A DNA stretch of 64,000 bases, from NCBI GenBank assembly GCA_016183655.1, contig JACPEH010000023.1, forward strand, positions 143,012 to 207,011, given 5' to 3'. Both the position numbers and the translations under genes were made by a program. How positions within the stretch are numbered: the first letter of the stretch is position 1; each line of letters starts with the position of its first letter. Source of the stretch: Rhodocyclales bacterium (GTDB lineage: Bacteria > Pseudomonadota > Gammaproteobacteria > Burkholderiales > Rhodocyclaceae). Positions 26,474-39,093 of this stretch are shown piece after piece. The notes below the pieces were generated by a model. That model made no database searches and was not told the DNA's origin. It saw only the letters and a program-made list of their open reading frames with translations.

Positions 26474-27721
26474 TTAATTGGGTTGCGGAGCGGGCTGCGG
26501 CTTCCTTGCGCGCACCGGCAGCGGCGCCATGGTCAGCCCGAGGCCCAGCCAGGCCAGCGTCAGCAGGCCGCAGGCGGCATAGACCGCGTCGGCGCCGAAG
26601 CGCTGCGCGAGGAAGCCGCCGAGCGCGCCGCCGGCGGCAAGGCCGAGCGCCTGGGTCGTATTATATATGCCCAGCGCCAGCCCCTTGGCCTGCGGCGGCG
26701 CGATGCGCGAGATCATCGACGGCAGCGAGGCTTCGAGGATGTTGAAGCCGACGAAGAAGAGGAACAGGAAGAAGGCCAGCGACCAGACGCCGTCGCCGAA
26801 GACCCCGAAGCCGAGCTGCGTCAGCAGGATGGTGAGGATGCCGAGGTTGAACACCGCCTTGGTCTTGTTCTTCTTCTCGGCAACGACGATCGCCGGGATC
26901 ATCAGCACGAACGACAGCAGCAGCGCCGGCAGATAGACCTTCCAGTGCTCGGCCAGCGCCAGGCCGCCGGCTTTCACCAGCGCCAGCGGGATGACGACGA
27001 ACATCGCCATCTGCGCCAGGTGCAGCGTAAAGATGCCGAAGTTCAGCCGCAGCAGTTCGGGGTCGAGAGCGATGCGCGAGAACGGAATCGGTCCATCCTC
27101 GTGGTGCTCGGGCGGCGGCGGCTCGGGCACGACGTAGAGCACGAGCAGGATCGCCGCCAGCGCCAGCGTGCCGGTCAGCGAAAACAGCCCGCCCATGCCG
27201 ATCGCCGCGTAGAGCAGCGGCGCCAGCACCAGCGACAGCGCGAAGACCAGGCCGATCGACGAGCCGATCATCGCCATCACCTTGGTCCGGTGCTGCTCGC
27301 GCGTCAGGTCGGCGGCAAGCGCGGTGACCGCGGCCGAGATCGCCCCGGCGCCCTGCAGCACGCGGCCGGCGATCACCCAGTAGATATCCGGCGCCAGCGC
27401 GGCGACGAAGCTGCCGATGGCGAAAATGACGAGACCGATGATGATCACCCGCTTGCGGCCGAAGCGGTCGGAGGCGGCACCGAAGGCGATCTGCAGCAGC
27501 GACTGGGTCAGGCCATAGGCGCCGATGGCGATGCCGACCAGCGTCAGGTCGTTGCCGCCGGGAATGCCCTGCGCGTGCACGGCGAACACCGGCAGGATCA
27601 GGAACAGGCCGAGCATGCGCAGCGCAAAAATGGCTGCAAGACTGGCGCCGGCGCGCTTTTCGTCGCGCGTCATCGGGTCGGCCGAGGGTGAAAACATGGG
27701 TATTGGGCGAGATTGGTTCAT
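26474..27721 (-). CDS. Major facilitator superfamily transporter, YajR-like
   Basis: A 415-residue inner-membrane carrier with about 12 helices. MFS motif A is seen in [16 protein letters not shown] (loop 2-3) and a charged cytoplasmic loop ([12 protein letters not shown]) separates the halves. The closest known type is the YajR/drug-H+ antiporter group; the E. coli YajR C-terminal ferredoxin-like domain is absent. Substrate unknown. The start could also be the in-frame ATGs at 27697 or 27673; the latter leaves 8 residues before helix 1. None has a clear ribosome site. The upstream start overlaps the uvrA promoter, so the two divergent genes share control DNA. Confidence 0.88.
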   Translation of the reverse strand: MNQSRPIPMFSPSADPMTRDEKRAGASLAAIFALRMLGLFLILPVFAVHAQGIPGGNDLTLVGIAIGAYGLTQSLLQIAFGAASDRFGRKRVIIIGLVIFAIGSFVAALAPDIYWVIAGRVLQGAGAISAAVTALAADLTREQHRTKVMAMIGSSIGLVFALSLVLAPLLYAAIGMGGLFSLTGTLALAAILLVLYVVPEPPPPEHHEDGPIPFSRIALDPELLRLNFGIFTLHLAQMAMFVVIPLALVKAGGLALAEHWKVYLPALLLSFVLMIPAIVVAEKKNKTKAVFNLGILTILLTQLGFGVFGDGVWSLAFFLFLFFVGFNILEASLPSMISRIAPPQAKGLALGIYNTTQALGLAAGGALGGFLAQRFGADAVYAACGLLTLAWLGLGLTMAPLPVRARKPQPAPQPN

Positions 27722-27741
27722 GCTGGGAAGGGGCGTATATT
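27713..27741 (+). promoter_or_regulatory. Sigma70 promoter of uvrA
   Basis: TTGGTT (27713-27718), 17 nt, TATATT (27736-27741) is a good promoter match ending 33 nt before the uvrA ATG at 27775. No E. coli-type LexA box was found around it. Confidence 0.65.
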
Positions 27742-27774
27742 AGCAGGTTTGCTTTTAGGCCTCAGACCCCCCCA

Positions 27775-30605
<2,831 letters not shown>

Positions 30606-30609
<4 letters not shown>

Positions 30610-30989
30610 GCGCCATCGAACAATTCAAGGGAAAACAGGGCCTGCGCCGGCTGATCAACGCGCTCGGCTACTCGCGCGACGGCCTCGCTTCGGCGTGGCG
30701 GCACGAGGCCGCCTTCCGCGAGGAAGTGATGCTCGCGCTGGTCACCGTCCCGCTCGGCCTGTGGCTCGGCCACGGCGGCGTCGAGAAAGCGCTGCTGGTC
30801 GGTGTCATCCTGCTGGTGCTCGTCGTCGAACTCTTGAACTCCGCCGTCGAGGCAGTGGTCGACCGGGTGTCGGACGAGCATCACGAGCTGTCGAAGCGGG
30901 CCAAGGACATCGGCAGCGCCGCCGTGCTGCTGACGCTGGCGATCGCCGCCGCCGTCTGGGGCCTGATCCTCGTTCCGCGCTTCGTATAA
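30606..30989 (+). CDS. dgkA: Diacylglycerol kinase
   Basis: DgkA phosphorylates diacylglycerol in the inner membrane, recycling the lipid released by periplasmic glucan or LPS modification. It has 127 residues and three membrane helices. The family block [33 protein letters not shown] sequence (about 77-105) contains the catalytic Glu and the Asn-Ser-Ala-x-Glu motif. It overlaps the uvrA stop (ATGA), although no functional link with repair is known. Confidence 0.97.
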
Positions 30990-31020
30990 CCCAGAACCAC
31001 TACGCCACTACCGAGATTCC

Positions 31021-33678
31021 ATGCGCACCGATACGCCGCAGACCATCCATCGCGCCGACTACCAGCCGCTCTCGTGGACGGTAACCGACGTCGACCTCCA
31101 TTTCGCCCTCGACCCGGCAAGCACGCTGGTCAGCAGCCGGCTGACGCTGAAACGCAACCGGCAGGCGCCGGCCGGGCCGCTGGTGCTGCTCGGCGACGAA
31201 CTGGAACTGGTCTCGCTGACGATCGACGGCAAGGCGCCCGCCGCCGCGCGCATCAGCGATGCGCGGATCGAGATTGACATGCCCGGCGACCTCGACGGCG
31301 ACACGGCGACCGCCGACATCGTCACCCGCATCGCGCCGGAAAAGAACACCGCGCTGTCCGGCCTGTACACGTCGCGCGGCGGCTTCTTCACGCAGTGCGA
31401 AGCGGAGGGTTTCCGCCGCATCACCTGGTTCCCCGACCGCCCGGACGTGATGGCACGCTTCGTCGTCACGCTCGAAGCGGACCGGGCGAGCTATCCGGTG
31501 CTGCTCTCCAACGGCAACCTGGTCGGCCAGGGCGAGCTGCCCGACGGCCGCCACTTCGCGCGCTGGCACGACCCCTTCCCCAAGCCCTGCTACCTGTTCG
31601 CGCTGGTCGCCGCCGATCTCGCCGTCAACGAGCGCCGGATCAACACGATGTCCGGCCGCGAAGTGCTGCTGCAGATCTGGACCGAGGCGGCCGCGCTGGA
31701 ACGCACCGAACACGCGATGGAGTCGCTGGTGCGCGCGATCCGCTGGGACGAGGAACGCTTCGGGCTGGAGCTCGACCTCGAACGCTTCATGGTCGTCGCC
31801 GTGTCCGACTTCAACATGGGGGCGATGGAGAACAAGGGCCTCAACATCTTCAACTCGAAGCTGCTGCTGGCCACCCCGGACACCGCCACCGACGTCGATT
31901 ACGAGAACATCGAGGCGGTCGTCGCGCACGAGTATTTCCACAACTGGACCGGCAACCGCGTCACCTGCCGCGACTGGTTCCAGCTGACGCTGAAGGAAGG
32001 CCTGACCGTCTTCCGCGACCAGGAATTCACCGCCGACATGCTGGCGGCGGCCGGCGGCGACTCCGCGCGCGCGGTGAAGCGCATCGACGACGTGCGCGTG
32101 CTGCGCGCCGCGCAGTTCCCGGAAGACGCCGGGCCGATGGCGCACCCGATCCGCCCGGACAGCTACCAGGAGATCAACAACTTCTACACGGCGACGGTCT
32201 ATGAGAAGGGCGCCGAGGTGATCCGCATGATCGCCACGCTGCTTGGCCGCGACGGCTTCCGCGCCGGCATGGATCTGTATTTCCAGCGGCACGACGGACA
32301 GGCGGTGACCTGCGACGATTTCGTCGCGGCGATGGCCAACGCCAACGGCCGCGACCTGACGCAGTTCCTGCGCTGGTATTCGCGCCCGGGCACACCGGTG
32401 CTGAGCGCCAAGGGTACCTACGATGCCGCCGCGCAGACCTACACGCTGACGCTGGCACAACAGTCCGGCGGCGCGGCCGACGCGCCGCTGCTGATTCCGG
32501 TCGCGGTCGGCCTGATCGGCGCCGGCGGCGCCGACCTGCCGCTGACGGTGGACGGCGACACGGTGCACGGCACGCGCCTGCTCGAACTCGCCGCCGGCGA
32601 AGCCAGCTGGACCTTCACCAGCGTCGCCGAGCGCCCCGCGCTGTCGCTGCTGCGCGGCTTCTCGGCGCCGGTGATCGTCGACCTCGCCGAGGACGACGCG
32701 ACGCTGGCCTTCCGCATGGCGCACGACGCCGACCCGTGCAACCGCTGGGACGCGGCGCAGCGCTTCATGGAGCGCACCGCCCTCGGCCTCGCCGGCGACG
32801 CTGCCGCCGGCCGGCCGCTGCACACCCCGGCACCCTTCGTCACCGCCTTCGGCACGCTGCTCGCCGACGACACGCTCGACCCGGCCTTCCACGCGCAGGC
32901 GCTGGCGCTGCCGGGCGAGGCCTACCTGCTCGAACGGATGACGCCGGCCGATCCGGCGGCGCTGCGCACGGCGCTGATGCACCTGCAGCGCGACCTCGGC
33001 AAGCGCTTCGCCGCCGACTGGCTCGACCTGCACATGCGCTGCCAGCTGGCCGGCGCCTACCGCTACCACCCGCGCGATGCCGGCCTGCGCACGCTCGGCA
33101 GCCTCTGCCTGCGCTACCTGTGTGCCGCCGGCGAGCCGGCCGGCTTCGCCGCCGCCGAACGGCAGTTCGCCCGGACCGGCAACATGAGCGAACGCCTCGG
33201 CGCGCTGACCGCACTGGTGCAGAGCGCCGCACCGCAGCGCGAAGGCGTGCTCGCCTCGTTCCACGCGCACTACGCCAACGACGCGCTGGTGCTCGACAAG
33301 TGGTTCGCGCTGCAGGCCTCGGCCTGGCGCTGGGAAGCCGCCGCCGCGCCGACGCTGCAGCGCGTGCGCCAGCTGCTGGCGCATCCGGCCTTCGCCGCGA
33401 CCAACCCGAACAAGGTCTACGCGCTGCTCGGCAGCTACTTCCGCGCCAATCCGGGCGAGTTCCACAGTGCCGAAGGACATGCCTTCTGGGCCGAGCAGAT
33501 CGTCGCGCTGAACGCGATCAACCCGCAGGTGGCGGCGCGCATGGCGCGCGCGCTGGAACGCTGGCGCAGCTTTACGCCGGCGCTGCAGGCATCGATGCGG
33601 CGCGCGCTGGAAACGGTGGCGGCGACGGAAGGGCTGTCGGCGGACGTCGCCGAAATCGTCGGCAAGGCGCTGGCCTAG
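31021..33678 (+). CDS. pepN: Aminopeptidase N
   Basis: PepN is a cytosolic M1-family zinc aminopeptidase for the last steps of protein turnover. It has 885 residues, normal for the bacterial enzyme. The exopeptidase motif GAMEN is at 267-271 and the zinc motif HEYFHNWTGNR starts at residue 303 (His303, Glu304, His307; the third ligand Glu about 19 residues later in LTLKEGLTVF). The C-terminal half is the helical domain of the gammaproteobacterial PepN type. It appears monocistronic, 31 nt after dgkA. Confidence 0.98.
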   Translation: MRTDTPQTIHRADYQPLSWTVTDVDLHFALDPASTLVSSRLTLKRNRQAPAGPLVLLGDELELVSLTIDGKAPAAARISDARIEIDMPGDLDGDTATADIVTRIAPEKNTALSGLYTSRGGFFTQCEAEGFRRITWFPDRPDVMARFVVTLEADRASYPVLLSNGNLVGQGELPDGRHFARWHDPFPKPCYLFALVAADLAVNERRINTMSGREVLLQIWTEAAALERTEHAMESLVRAIRWDEERFGLELDLERFMVVAVSDFNMGAMENKGLNIFNSKLLLATPDTATDVDYENIEAVVAHEYFHNWTGNRVTCRDWFQLTLKEGLTVFRDQEFTADMLAAAGGDSARAVKRIDDVRVLRAAQFPEDAGPMAHPIRPDSYQEINNFYTATVYEKGAEVIRMIATLLGRDGFRAGMDLYFQRHDGQAVTCDDFVAAMANANGRDLTQFLRWYSRPGTPVLSAKGTYDAAAQTYTLTLAQQSGGAADAPLLIPVAVGLIGAGGADLPLTVDGDTVHGTRLLELAAGEASWTFTSVAERPALSLLRGFSAPVIVDLAEDDATLAFRMAHDADPCNRWDAAQRFMERTALGLAGDAAAGRPLHTPAPFVTAFGTLLADDTLDPAFHAQALALPGEAYLLERMTPADPAALRTALMHLQRDLGKRFAADWLDLHMRCQLAGAYRYHPRDAGLRTLGSLCLRYLCAAGEPAGFAAAERQFARTGNMSERLGALTALVQSAAPQREGVLASFHAHYANDALVLDKWFALQASAWRWEAAAAPTLQRVRQLLAHPAFAATNPNKVYALLGSYFRANPGEFHSAEGHAFWAEQIVALNAINPQVAARMARALERWRSFTPALQASMRRALETVAATEGLSADVAEIVGKALA

Positions 33679-33713
33679 CAGTCAGCCAACTCGCATCCGG
33701 TTGATCCAACCCC

Positions 33714-33873
33714 CGTCATTCCGGGCTTGACCCGGAATCCAGGTGGCAGGCGCGGACGTCGGCAGGGCACGTTCTTGCGGGGTTTTTCCTGGATTCCGGC
33801 GCGGGCGTAGCCCGGCCTGCCCTGAGCTTGCCGAAGCCTGTCCTGAGCTTGTCGAAGGGGGGCCGGAATGACG
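33714..33873. repeat. Dispersed intergenic palindromic repeat (CGTCATTCCGG type) with a tandem 21-bp unit
   Basis: The outer arms CGTCATTCCGG (33714-33724) and CCGGAATGACG (33863-33873) are exact complements. Inside are ATTCCGGG/CCCGGAAT and CCTGGATTCCGG-type arms. Two adjacent 21-bp units CCTGCCCTGAGCTTGCCGAAG and CCTGTCCTGAGCTTGTCGAAG (33816-33857) differ at two positions. It fills the gap between convergent pepN and the radical SAM gene. A related element is at 50.65-50.75 kb. Confidence 0.85.
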
Positions 33874-33923
33874 AACCTATCCATCCGTTCCAACATGACT
33901 GACTACCAGGAGCCAGCCGCGCG

Positions 33924-34820
33924 CTACAGCCCCCGCGCCCAGGCCGGGCGCAGCGGCGCCGACTCGGGGTGCGCGATTGCCGCACGCAGCTCGCCGAGCA
34001 GGCGCGCCTGCTCGGCCCCGAGCGTGCCCTTCAGCGCCAGCCAGTTCGAGGCGTGATCGCTGCGGAACACCGTGCGCTTCAGATCGAGCGCGGCGATGAA
34101 GCGCTCCAGCTCGACGAACAGCCCGTGCTGGTCGAGCGGCTGCCAGCCCGGGAAGCCGGCGCGAAAACGCGCTTCGCCCATCGGGAAACTGACCACCAGC
34201 GTCGACAGGTACTCCGGCTGCGTCGCATTCATCAGCCGTGCCGAATGGTCGGCGTGCTGCGCCGACAGCGCCTGCCCGCCGAGGCCGTTGAGGATCATCA
34301 CCGAGCGCGTGATGCCGGCCTCGCCCAGTTTCTCCAGCGCCTCGCACGTGCTGGCGAAGGTCTCGCCCTTGTTCACCGCCGCCAGCACCGCGTCGTCGCC
34401 GGACTCGGCGCCGACATAGACCAGGTCCAGCCCGGCCGCGGCCAGTGCGTTGACCTCGTCCTGCGACTTCTTCTTCAGGTTGCGCGGCAGGCAGTAGCTG
34501 GAGATGCGGCGGACGCCCGGCAGCTGCGTGCGGATCGCTTCGAGGATGGCCAGCAGGCGCCGCGTCGGCAGCACCGTCGCGTCGCCGTCGGCGAGGAAGA
34601 CGCGCTTGACGTCGGCGCCGAAGCGCTCGCCGCAGCGGCGGATCGTTGCCAGCACCTCGTCCTCGCCGCGCGCGCGAAAAGCCTTCTGCGGCGCGGTGTA
34701 CATCTCGCAGAAACTGCACTGGTTCCATGAACAGCCGTCGGTCACCGGCAGGATCAGCGAGTTGGCCTCGCTCGGCGGGCGGAAGACGGGTTCGACGTAA
34801 CGGATCGGCGGCATGGACAT
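33924..34820 (-). CDS. Radical SAM protein with CX4CX2C cluster motif
   Basis: About 298 residues. The iron-sulphur motif is CSWNQCSFC (CX4CX2C) near residue 37, one residue longer than the canonical CX3CX2C but found in one group of COG1032-like radical SAM proteins with the GCSxNxCxFCxMY pattern. The barrel continues with [41 protein letters not shown] and MILNGLGG. No cobalamin-binding or SPASM domain is visible. Substrate unknown. The ATG at 34820 ([11 protein letters not shown]) is chosen since residues upstream show no family resemblance; 34814 is an alternative. Confidence 0.85.
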   Translation of the reverse strand: MSMPPIRYVEPVFRPPSEANSLILPVTDGCSWNQCSFCEMYTAPQKAFRARGEDEVLATIRRCGERFGADVKRVFLADGDATVLPTRRLLAILEAIRTQLPGVRRISSYCLPRNLKKKSQDEVNALAAAGLDLVYVGAESGDDAVLAAVNKGETFASTCEALEKLGEAGITRSVMILNGLGGQALSAQHADHSARLMNATQPEYLSTLVVSFPMGEARFRAGFPGWQPLDQHGLFVELERFIAALDLKRTVFRSDHASNWLALKGTLGAEQARLLGELRAAIAHPESAPLRPAWARGL

Positions 34821-34999
34821 GGCGAATGGGGCGACGGCAAGGCCGGGAGAAAAGGAATAGGCCGGGCGAGCCCGGTGCAGCGCTGAGGCATAATTATCCG
34901 GCAATCGGCACGGCTTGCGCAGCCGCCCCGCTTGCCCGGCGAACTTTCTCGCCGGCGCGTGGACTAAATGCATCCCGCAACCCGGAAGAGGACACAACA

Positions 35000-35503
35000 A
35001 TGACCCAGACCGTAACGCTCGCAGGCAACGCCATCCAGGTGGACGGCAAGTTTCCGCAGGCCGGCAGCCAGGCCCCGGCCTTCACCCTCGTCGGCAAGGA
35101 TCTCGCCGACGTCCCGCTCGCCAGCTTCGCCGGCAAGCGGAAGATCCTCAACATCTTCCCGAGCATCGACACCCCGACCTGCGCCACCTCGGTGCGCAAG
35201 TTCAACCAGGCCGCCAGCGACCTGGCGAACACCGTCGTGCTCTGCATCTCGGCCGACCTGCCCTTTGCGCAGAGCCGCTTCTGCGGCGCCGAGGGGTTGG
35301 GCAACGTGCTCACGCTGTCGACCATGCGCGGCAGCCAGTTCCTGCGCGACTACGGCGTCGCCATCGCCAGCGGCCCGCTCACCGGCGTCGCCGCGCGCGC
35401 GGTGGTGGTCCTCGACGCGAACGACAAGGTGCTGCACGCCGAGCTGGTTCCGGAGATCAAGCAGGAACCGGACTACGACGCCGCATTGAAGGCGCTCGCC
35501 TAA
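35000..35503 (+). CDS. tpx: Thiol peroxidase
   Basis: Tpx is an atypical two-cysteine peroxiredoxin that reduces lipid and hydrogen peroxides with thioredoxin. It has 167 residues, the normal length. The peroxidatic Cys is in [14 protein letters not shown] (Cys61) and the resolving Cys in SRFCGAEG (about residue 95). The N-terminus [25 protein letters not shown] is typical. The start has GAAGAGG upstream. The promoter region overlaps the 5' part of the divergent radical SAM gene. Confidence 0.98.
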   Translation: MTQTVTLAGNAIQVDGKFPQAGSQAPAFTLVGKDLADVPLASFAGKRKILNIFPSIDTPTCATSVRKFNQAASDLANTVVLCISADLPFAQSRFCGAEGLGNVLTLSTMRGSQFLRDYGVAIASGPLTGVAARAVVVLDANDKVLHAELVPEIKQEPDYDAALKALA

Positions 35504-35519
35504 GCACCGGCCACAACCG

Positions 35520-35544
35520 CTGCGGCGCCCTCGGGGCGCCGCAG
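35520..35544 (+). terminator. Hairpin after tpx
   Basis: CTGCGGCGCCC pairs with GGGCGCCGCAG around a short loop 16 nt after the tpx stop. No T tract follows, so it may act as a stabilising hairpin or a weak terminator. Confidence 0.5.
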
Positions 35545-35668
35545 TGCATTGCGCCATCCGGCACGCGCATCGCGCCGGCCGGCGCATGGTATTTTCCCGG
35601 CATCTTTATCGTTTCCCATCCGGAAACCCGAGTTTCGGCGTCGGCCACAAGCCTTCGCCGCCACACAC

Positions 35669-36385
35669 ATGCAGACAATTACCTCCCCCAGCTTCCGCGC
35701 CGGCGCGCGCGAGGGCTTCCGTACCTTCCTGCCGCTGTCGGTCGGCCTGATCCCGTGGGCGCTGGTCACCGGCATGTCGATGGTCAGCGTCGGCTTCACG
35801 CCGCTGCAGGCGATGGGCATGAACGTCATCGTCTTCGCCGGCACCGCCCAGCTCGGCACGCTGCCGCTGATCGCCGTCGGCGCGCCGGTGTGGCTGATCG
35901 TCGCCACCGCGCTGGCGCTGAACCTGCGCTTCGTCATCTTCAGCGCCGCCATCGCGCAGGGCTTCCGCGGCCTCAGCAGCGGCAACCGCTGGTTCTGCGG
36001 CCACCTGCTCACCGACGGCGTCTTCGCCACCTGCATGGCGAAGATGCTGGCGACCGAGGACCGCCATTGGCGGCTCGGCTACTACCTGGCGCCGTCGCTG
36101 TGGAGCTGGCTGCTGTGGCAGGGCTTCGCGCTGGTCGGCGTCTTCGCCGCCGGCTCGATCCCGAAGACCTGGTCGCTGGAGTTCATGGCGACGATCGCGC
36201 TGCTGATCCTGCTGCTACCGATGGCGAAGATGCGGCCGATGCTGGTCGCCGCCGCAGCCGGCGGCGGCACCGCCGTGCTGCTGCATGCGCTGCCGCTGAA
36301 GCTGGGGCTCTTTGCCGGCATCTTCGTCGGCATCGCCGCCGGTTTCGCCGCCGACCACTGGCCGAAGAAGCAGGAGGCCGCATGA
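35669..36385 (+). CDS. azlC: AzlC-family branched-chain amino acid exporter, large subunit
   Basis: A 238-residue inner-membrane protein of the AzlC/YgaZ family, which exports branched-chain or related amino acids together with a small AzlD partner. Sequence marks: EGFRTFLPLSVGLIPWALVTG at the N-terminus, AGTAQLGTLPLI and LNLRFVIFSAAIA, and about 7-8 helices. The ATG at 35669 is preferred over 35549 because the family begins shortly before the FRxG segment. ATGA overlap with azlD. Confidence 0.93.
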   Translation: MQTITSPSFRAGAREGFRTFLPLSVGLIPWALVTGMSMVSVGFTPLQAMGMNVIVFAGTAQLGTLPLIAVGAPVWLIVATALALNLRFVIFSAAIAQGFRGLSSGNRWFCGHLLTDGVFATCMAKMLATEDRHWRLGYYLAPSLWSWLLWQGFALVGVFAAGSIPKTWSLEFMATIALLILLLPMAKMRPMLVAAAAGGGTAVLLHALPLKLGLFAGIFVGIAAGFAADHWPKKQEAA

Positions 36386-36720
36386 ACGTGCACGCCTTCG
36401 ACGACGCCACGCTGTGGCTGATCTTCCTCCTGACCGGGCTGGCGACGACCTTGCCGCGCGCCAGCTTCATCGCGCTCGGCAGTCGCGTCACGCTGCCCTC
36501 GGTCGTGCAGCGTGCGCTGCGCTATGCACCGGCGGCGGCGCTGGCGGCGATCGTCGTTCCCGACGTGCTGCTCGTCTCCGGCGAGCTGGCACCGCTCAAT
36601 CCGAAGCTGGCTGCCGCCGGCGCCGCAATCGCCGCCGCCAGTCTGTGGCGCAACCCGTGGCTGCCCTTCGTCGCTGGCATGGCCGTGCTGCTCGGCCTGC
36701 GCTGGGGGCTCGGACTGTAG
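36382..36720 (+). CDS. azlD: AzlD-family branched-chain amino acid exporter, small subunit
   Basis: A 112-residue protein with four predicted helices. The AzlD pattern TTLPRASFIALGS (about 22-34) followed by LRYAPAAALAAIVVPDVLL is clear. It forms the exporter with AzlC and is translationally coupled to it. A strong bidirectional terminator lies 39 nt downstream. Confidence 0.93.
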   Translation: MNVHAFDDATLWLIFLLTGLATTLPRASFIALGSRVTLPSVVQRALRYAPAAALAAIVVPDVLLVSGELAPLNPKLAAAGAAIAAASLWRNPWLPFVAGMAVLLGLRWGLGL

Positions 36721-36756
36721 GCCAGGCCGGCGCACCTTGCGCCCTGCCGGGCGCAC

Positions 36757-36789
36757 AAAAAAAGGGGCCTGCCGAAGCAGGCCCCTTTT
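36757..36789. terminator. Bidirectional terminator of azlCD and the cytochrome gene
   Basis: AAAAGGGGCCTGC (36760-36772) and GCAGGCCCCTTTT (36777-36789) form a 13-bp stem with loop CGAA. T runs are present on both sides (seven A on the plus strand upstream), so it terminates both convergent genes. Confidence 0.92.
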
Positions 36790-36819
36790 GCCTTGGGGCG
36801 CAGGTCGCACCGCCCGCGC

Positions 36820-38814
36820 TCAGGTGCCGAAGAAGCCGACGCCGACCAGCAGCAACAAGGTCAGACCGACGCCGATCAGCACCAGACCGAGGACCACCGA
36901 GCCCGTGTGGAACTGGCGCGACGGCGGGTCGACCAGATACTGGGTGATCTCGCCGGAGTCGACCAGGCGCTGGTAGTGCGCCGGATGGTCGTGGCGGAAT
37001 TCCTCAAGCGACTGGGTGCCGGTGAACATCACCACGTCCGGCGGCGGCAGCTTGTCCGGCCGGAAGTGGTTGTTGAAGAAATGCACCGTAAACAGGAAGA
37101 CCGCCGCCAGGAAGGCTTCCTCGCCATGCACCAGCGTGCCGACGTTGAACACCCAACCCGGCAGGAAGGTCGCCGTGACGTGCGGGAAGGCCAGCATCAG
37201 GCCGCTCCAGCCGATGATGTTCACGCCCCAGAACACCGCCCAGTAGTCGAACTTCTCGTAGTAGGCCCAGCGGTCGAACAGCGGCCGCGGCCCCTTGCCG
37301 AAGAACCACTTGAACATGCCCCAGCAGTCGGCGAAGTCCTTCCAGTTCGGGATCAGCGAATCCGGGCCGAACCAGCGGAAGGTCTTGTCGCGCAACAGCC
37401 GCTGCATGACATAGACGAAGTGGATCATGAAGATGCCGATGAACAGGAAGGCCGCGACGCGGTGGATCAGGCCGAGCATCTTCGGCCCGCCGACCGCCTT
37501 GGCCACCACCGGCGCCCACACGCTTTCGGCGTAGAGCGCGCTGGTACCGGTCAGCACCAGCGTCATCGTGACCAGCGCGAAGACCAGGTGGGCAATCCGC
37601 CAGCCGACCGGGAAGCGACGGAAATGCTTCTTCGTATCGAGGACGAGGCCCTTGGTGTCGATGTGCGGCGGCGCCTTGCCGGCCTTGCGGTCCATCCACT
37701 CGCGGTAGTACCAGAGGCCGGAATGCGCCCAGAAGAAGGCAAAGACGAAGATCAGCAGCGCCACCATGAATTTCGAGGCGACGAACATCTGCGGGTATTT
37801 GTCGAAATCGTCGGTGCTCGCATGCGGCGCGAACGAGGCGAAGCCCGGGGTCGCATCGTGCATGCCCGGCTTCTTGTCGCTGTGGCACTTCATGCAGGTC
37901 TTCATCCGGTTCTTCGGATGCACCGTCGCGTTCGGGTCCTCGATCGCCTTGATGTCGTGGCTGCGATGGCAATCCACGCAGCGCGCCGTGTAGGTGTAGC
38001 CGAGGCGGTTCACCTGTCCGTGGTAGGTGTCGGTGTAGCTGTTCAGCTGCTTCTTGTGGCAATCGCCGCAGGTATTGACGTTGGCCAGCTTGAAGTTGTC
38101 GGTCGACGTATTGGTCACGCGGTGCGCCGAGTGGCAGTCGGTACACACCGCCGCCTTGACGTTGCCCTTGTCGATCAGCTCCTCGCCATGGATCGATTCC
38201 TTGTAGGAATCCAGTTGATCCTCGTGACACTTGGCGCCGCAGGTTTCCGGAATCTCCTTGTGCCACGCGGTGCGCCGCTCGCTGCCCTTGGGCGGCACGC
38301 GGAATTCGTGGCTGCCGTGGCAGTCCTCGCAGAAGGCCTTGGCGCGCGATGGATCGTCGGTGTCGGGGCGTGCATGGAAGGACTTGCGGTAGTCGGCGAT
38401 GTTCTCGACGACCAGGCCGAGACGATCCTGCCCCTGGGCCTTGTTGTCCTTCTGCGCATCCGCCCATAGCTGCTCGTGGCAGGTGATGCAGTTCGGCGCC
38501 CTGGCCTGCGGGTTCTTCTTGTGCTGCGCCTGGCTGTCGGTGATTTCGAGGTGGCAGGTAACGCACTGCATCCCGGCATGGATGCTCATGCCGAACTTGC
38601 GCGAATCGACATGGGCGAGAGCGCGCTTGTCGCCCTCCTTGCCCGGCACCTCGATCTTGCCCTTCTTGCCGTCGTGACAGCTCAGACAGCTTGCGTTATC
38701 GAGGCCGGCCGTTGCCGCCCACACCTGGGCGCCCCCCAGCAAGGACAGCACGGTCACCAGCAAGCTGCCTAGCGACGCGATTGTCAGGGGCCGCTTGTTC
38801 TCCGCTCTAATCAT
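36820..38814 (-). CDS. Fused multihaem cytochrome c / membrane cytochrome b
   Basis: A 664-residue protein. A signal sequence (about 1-33) is followed by a periplasmic domain with eight CxxCH motifs (starting at residues 43, 84, 109, 162, 224, 249, 279, 307) and one CGAKCH (CX3CH, 192-197). From about residue 346 there are at least five membrane helices resembling cytochrome b561/formate dehydrogenase gamma subunits, with candidate haem b histidines in GWRIAHLVFALVTM, LIHRVAAFLFIGIFMIHFVYV and HGEEAFLAAVFLFTVHFFNNHF. This architecture would pass electrons between the quinone pool and periplasmic partners, as in Cbc-type or NrfH/octahaem systems. GAGGGAAG precedes the ATG. The 279-bp gap upstream shows no recognised operator. 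Confidence 0.9.
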   Translation of the reverse strand: MIRAENKRPLTIASLGSLLVTVLSLLGGAQVWAATAGLDNASCLSCHDGKKGKIEVPGKEGDKRALAHVDSRKFGMSIHAGMQCVTCHLEITDSQAQHKKNPQARAPNCITCHEQLWADAQKDNKAQGQDRLGLVVENIADYRKSFHARPDTDDPSRAKAFCEDCHGSHEFRVPPKGSERRTAWHKEIPETCGAKCHEDQLDSYKESIHGEELIDKGNVKAAVCTDCHSAHRVTNTSTDNFKLANVNTCGDCHKKQLNSYTDTYHGQVNRLGYTYTARCVDCHRSHDIKAIEDPNATVHPKNRMKTCMKCHSDKKPGMHDATPGFASFAPHASTDDFDKYPQMFVASKFMVALLIFVFAFFWAHSGLWYYREWMDRKAGKAPPHIDTKGLVLDTKKHFRRFPVGWRIAHLVFALVTMTLVLTGTSALYAESVWAPVVAKAVGGPKMLGLIHRVAAFLFIGIFMIHFVYVMQRLLRDKTFRWFGPDSLIPNWKDFADCWGMFKWFFGKGPRPLFDRWAYYEKFDYWAVFWGVNIIGWSGLMLAFPHVTATFLPGWVFNVGTLVHGEEAFLAAVFLFTVHFFNNHFRPDKLPPPDVVMFTGTQSLEEFRHDHPAHYQRLVDSGEITQYLVDPPSRQFHTGSVVLGLVLIGVGLTLLLLVGVGFFGT

Positions 38815-39093
38815 TTTTCTTCCCTCTCAAAGTCGACAGGCTGCCGCGATGTGCAGCCACGAGAAGGACAGCCGACGTCCCCAAATCCGCCCGCCAATCC
38901 CCTTATTGTTTTTATGGTCTTTATCTGCCGCGCATTGTGCCACACCCGGGAGGCGGGCTCCAACGAGCACACCGTCACCTTAGCAGCAAACTGCGCCGCG
39001 CACCGCCAAGCCGCGCGATTGCCGCGGCGGCAATCACCTGGGCATAATCAGACCCCAGCCACGCCGCGCAGCGCGCCGACCGAGGAGAACGCC

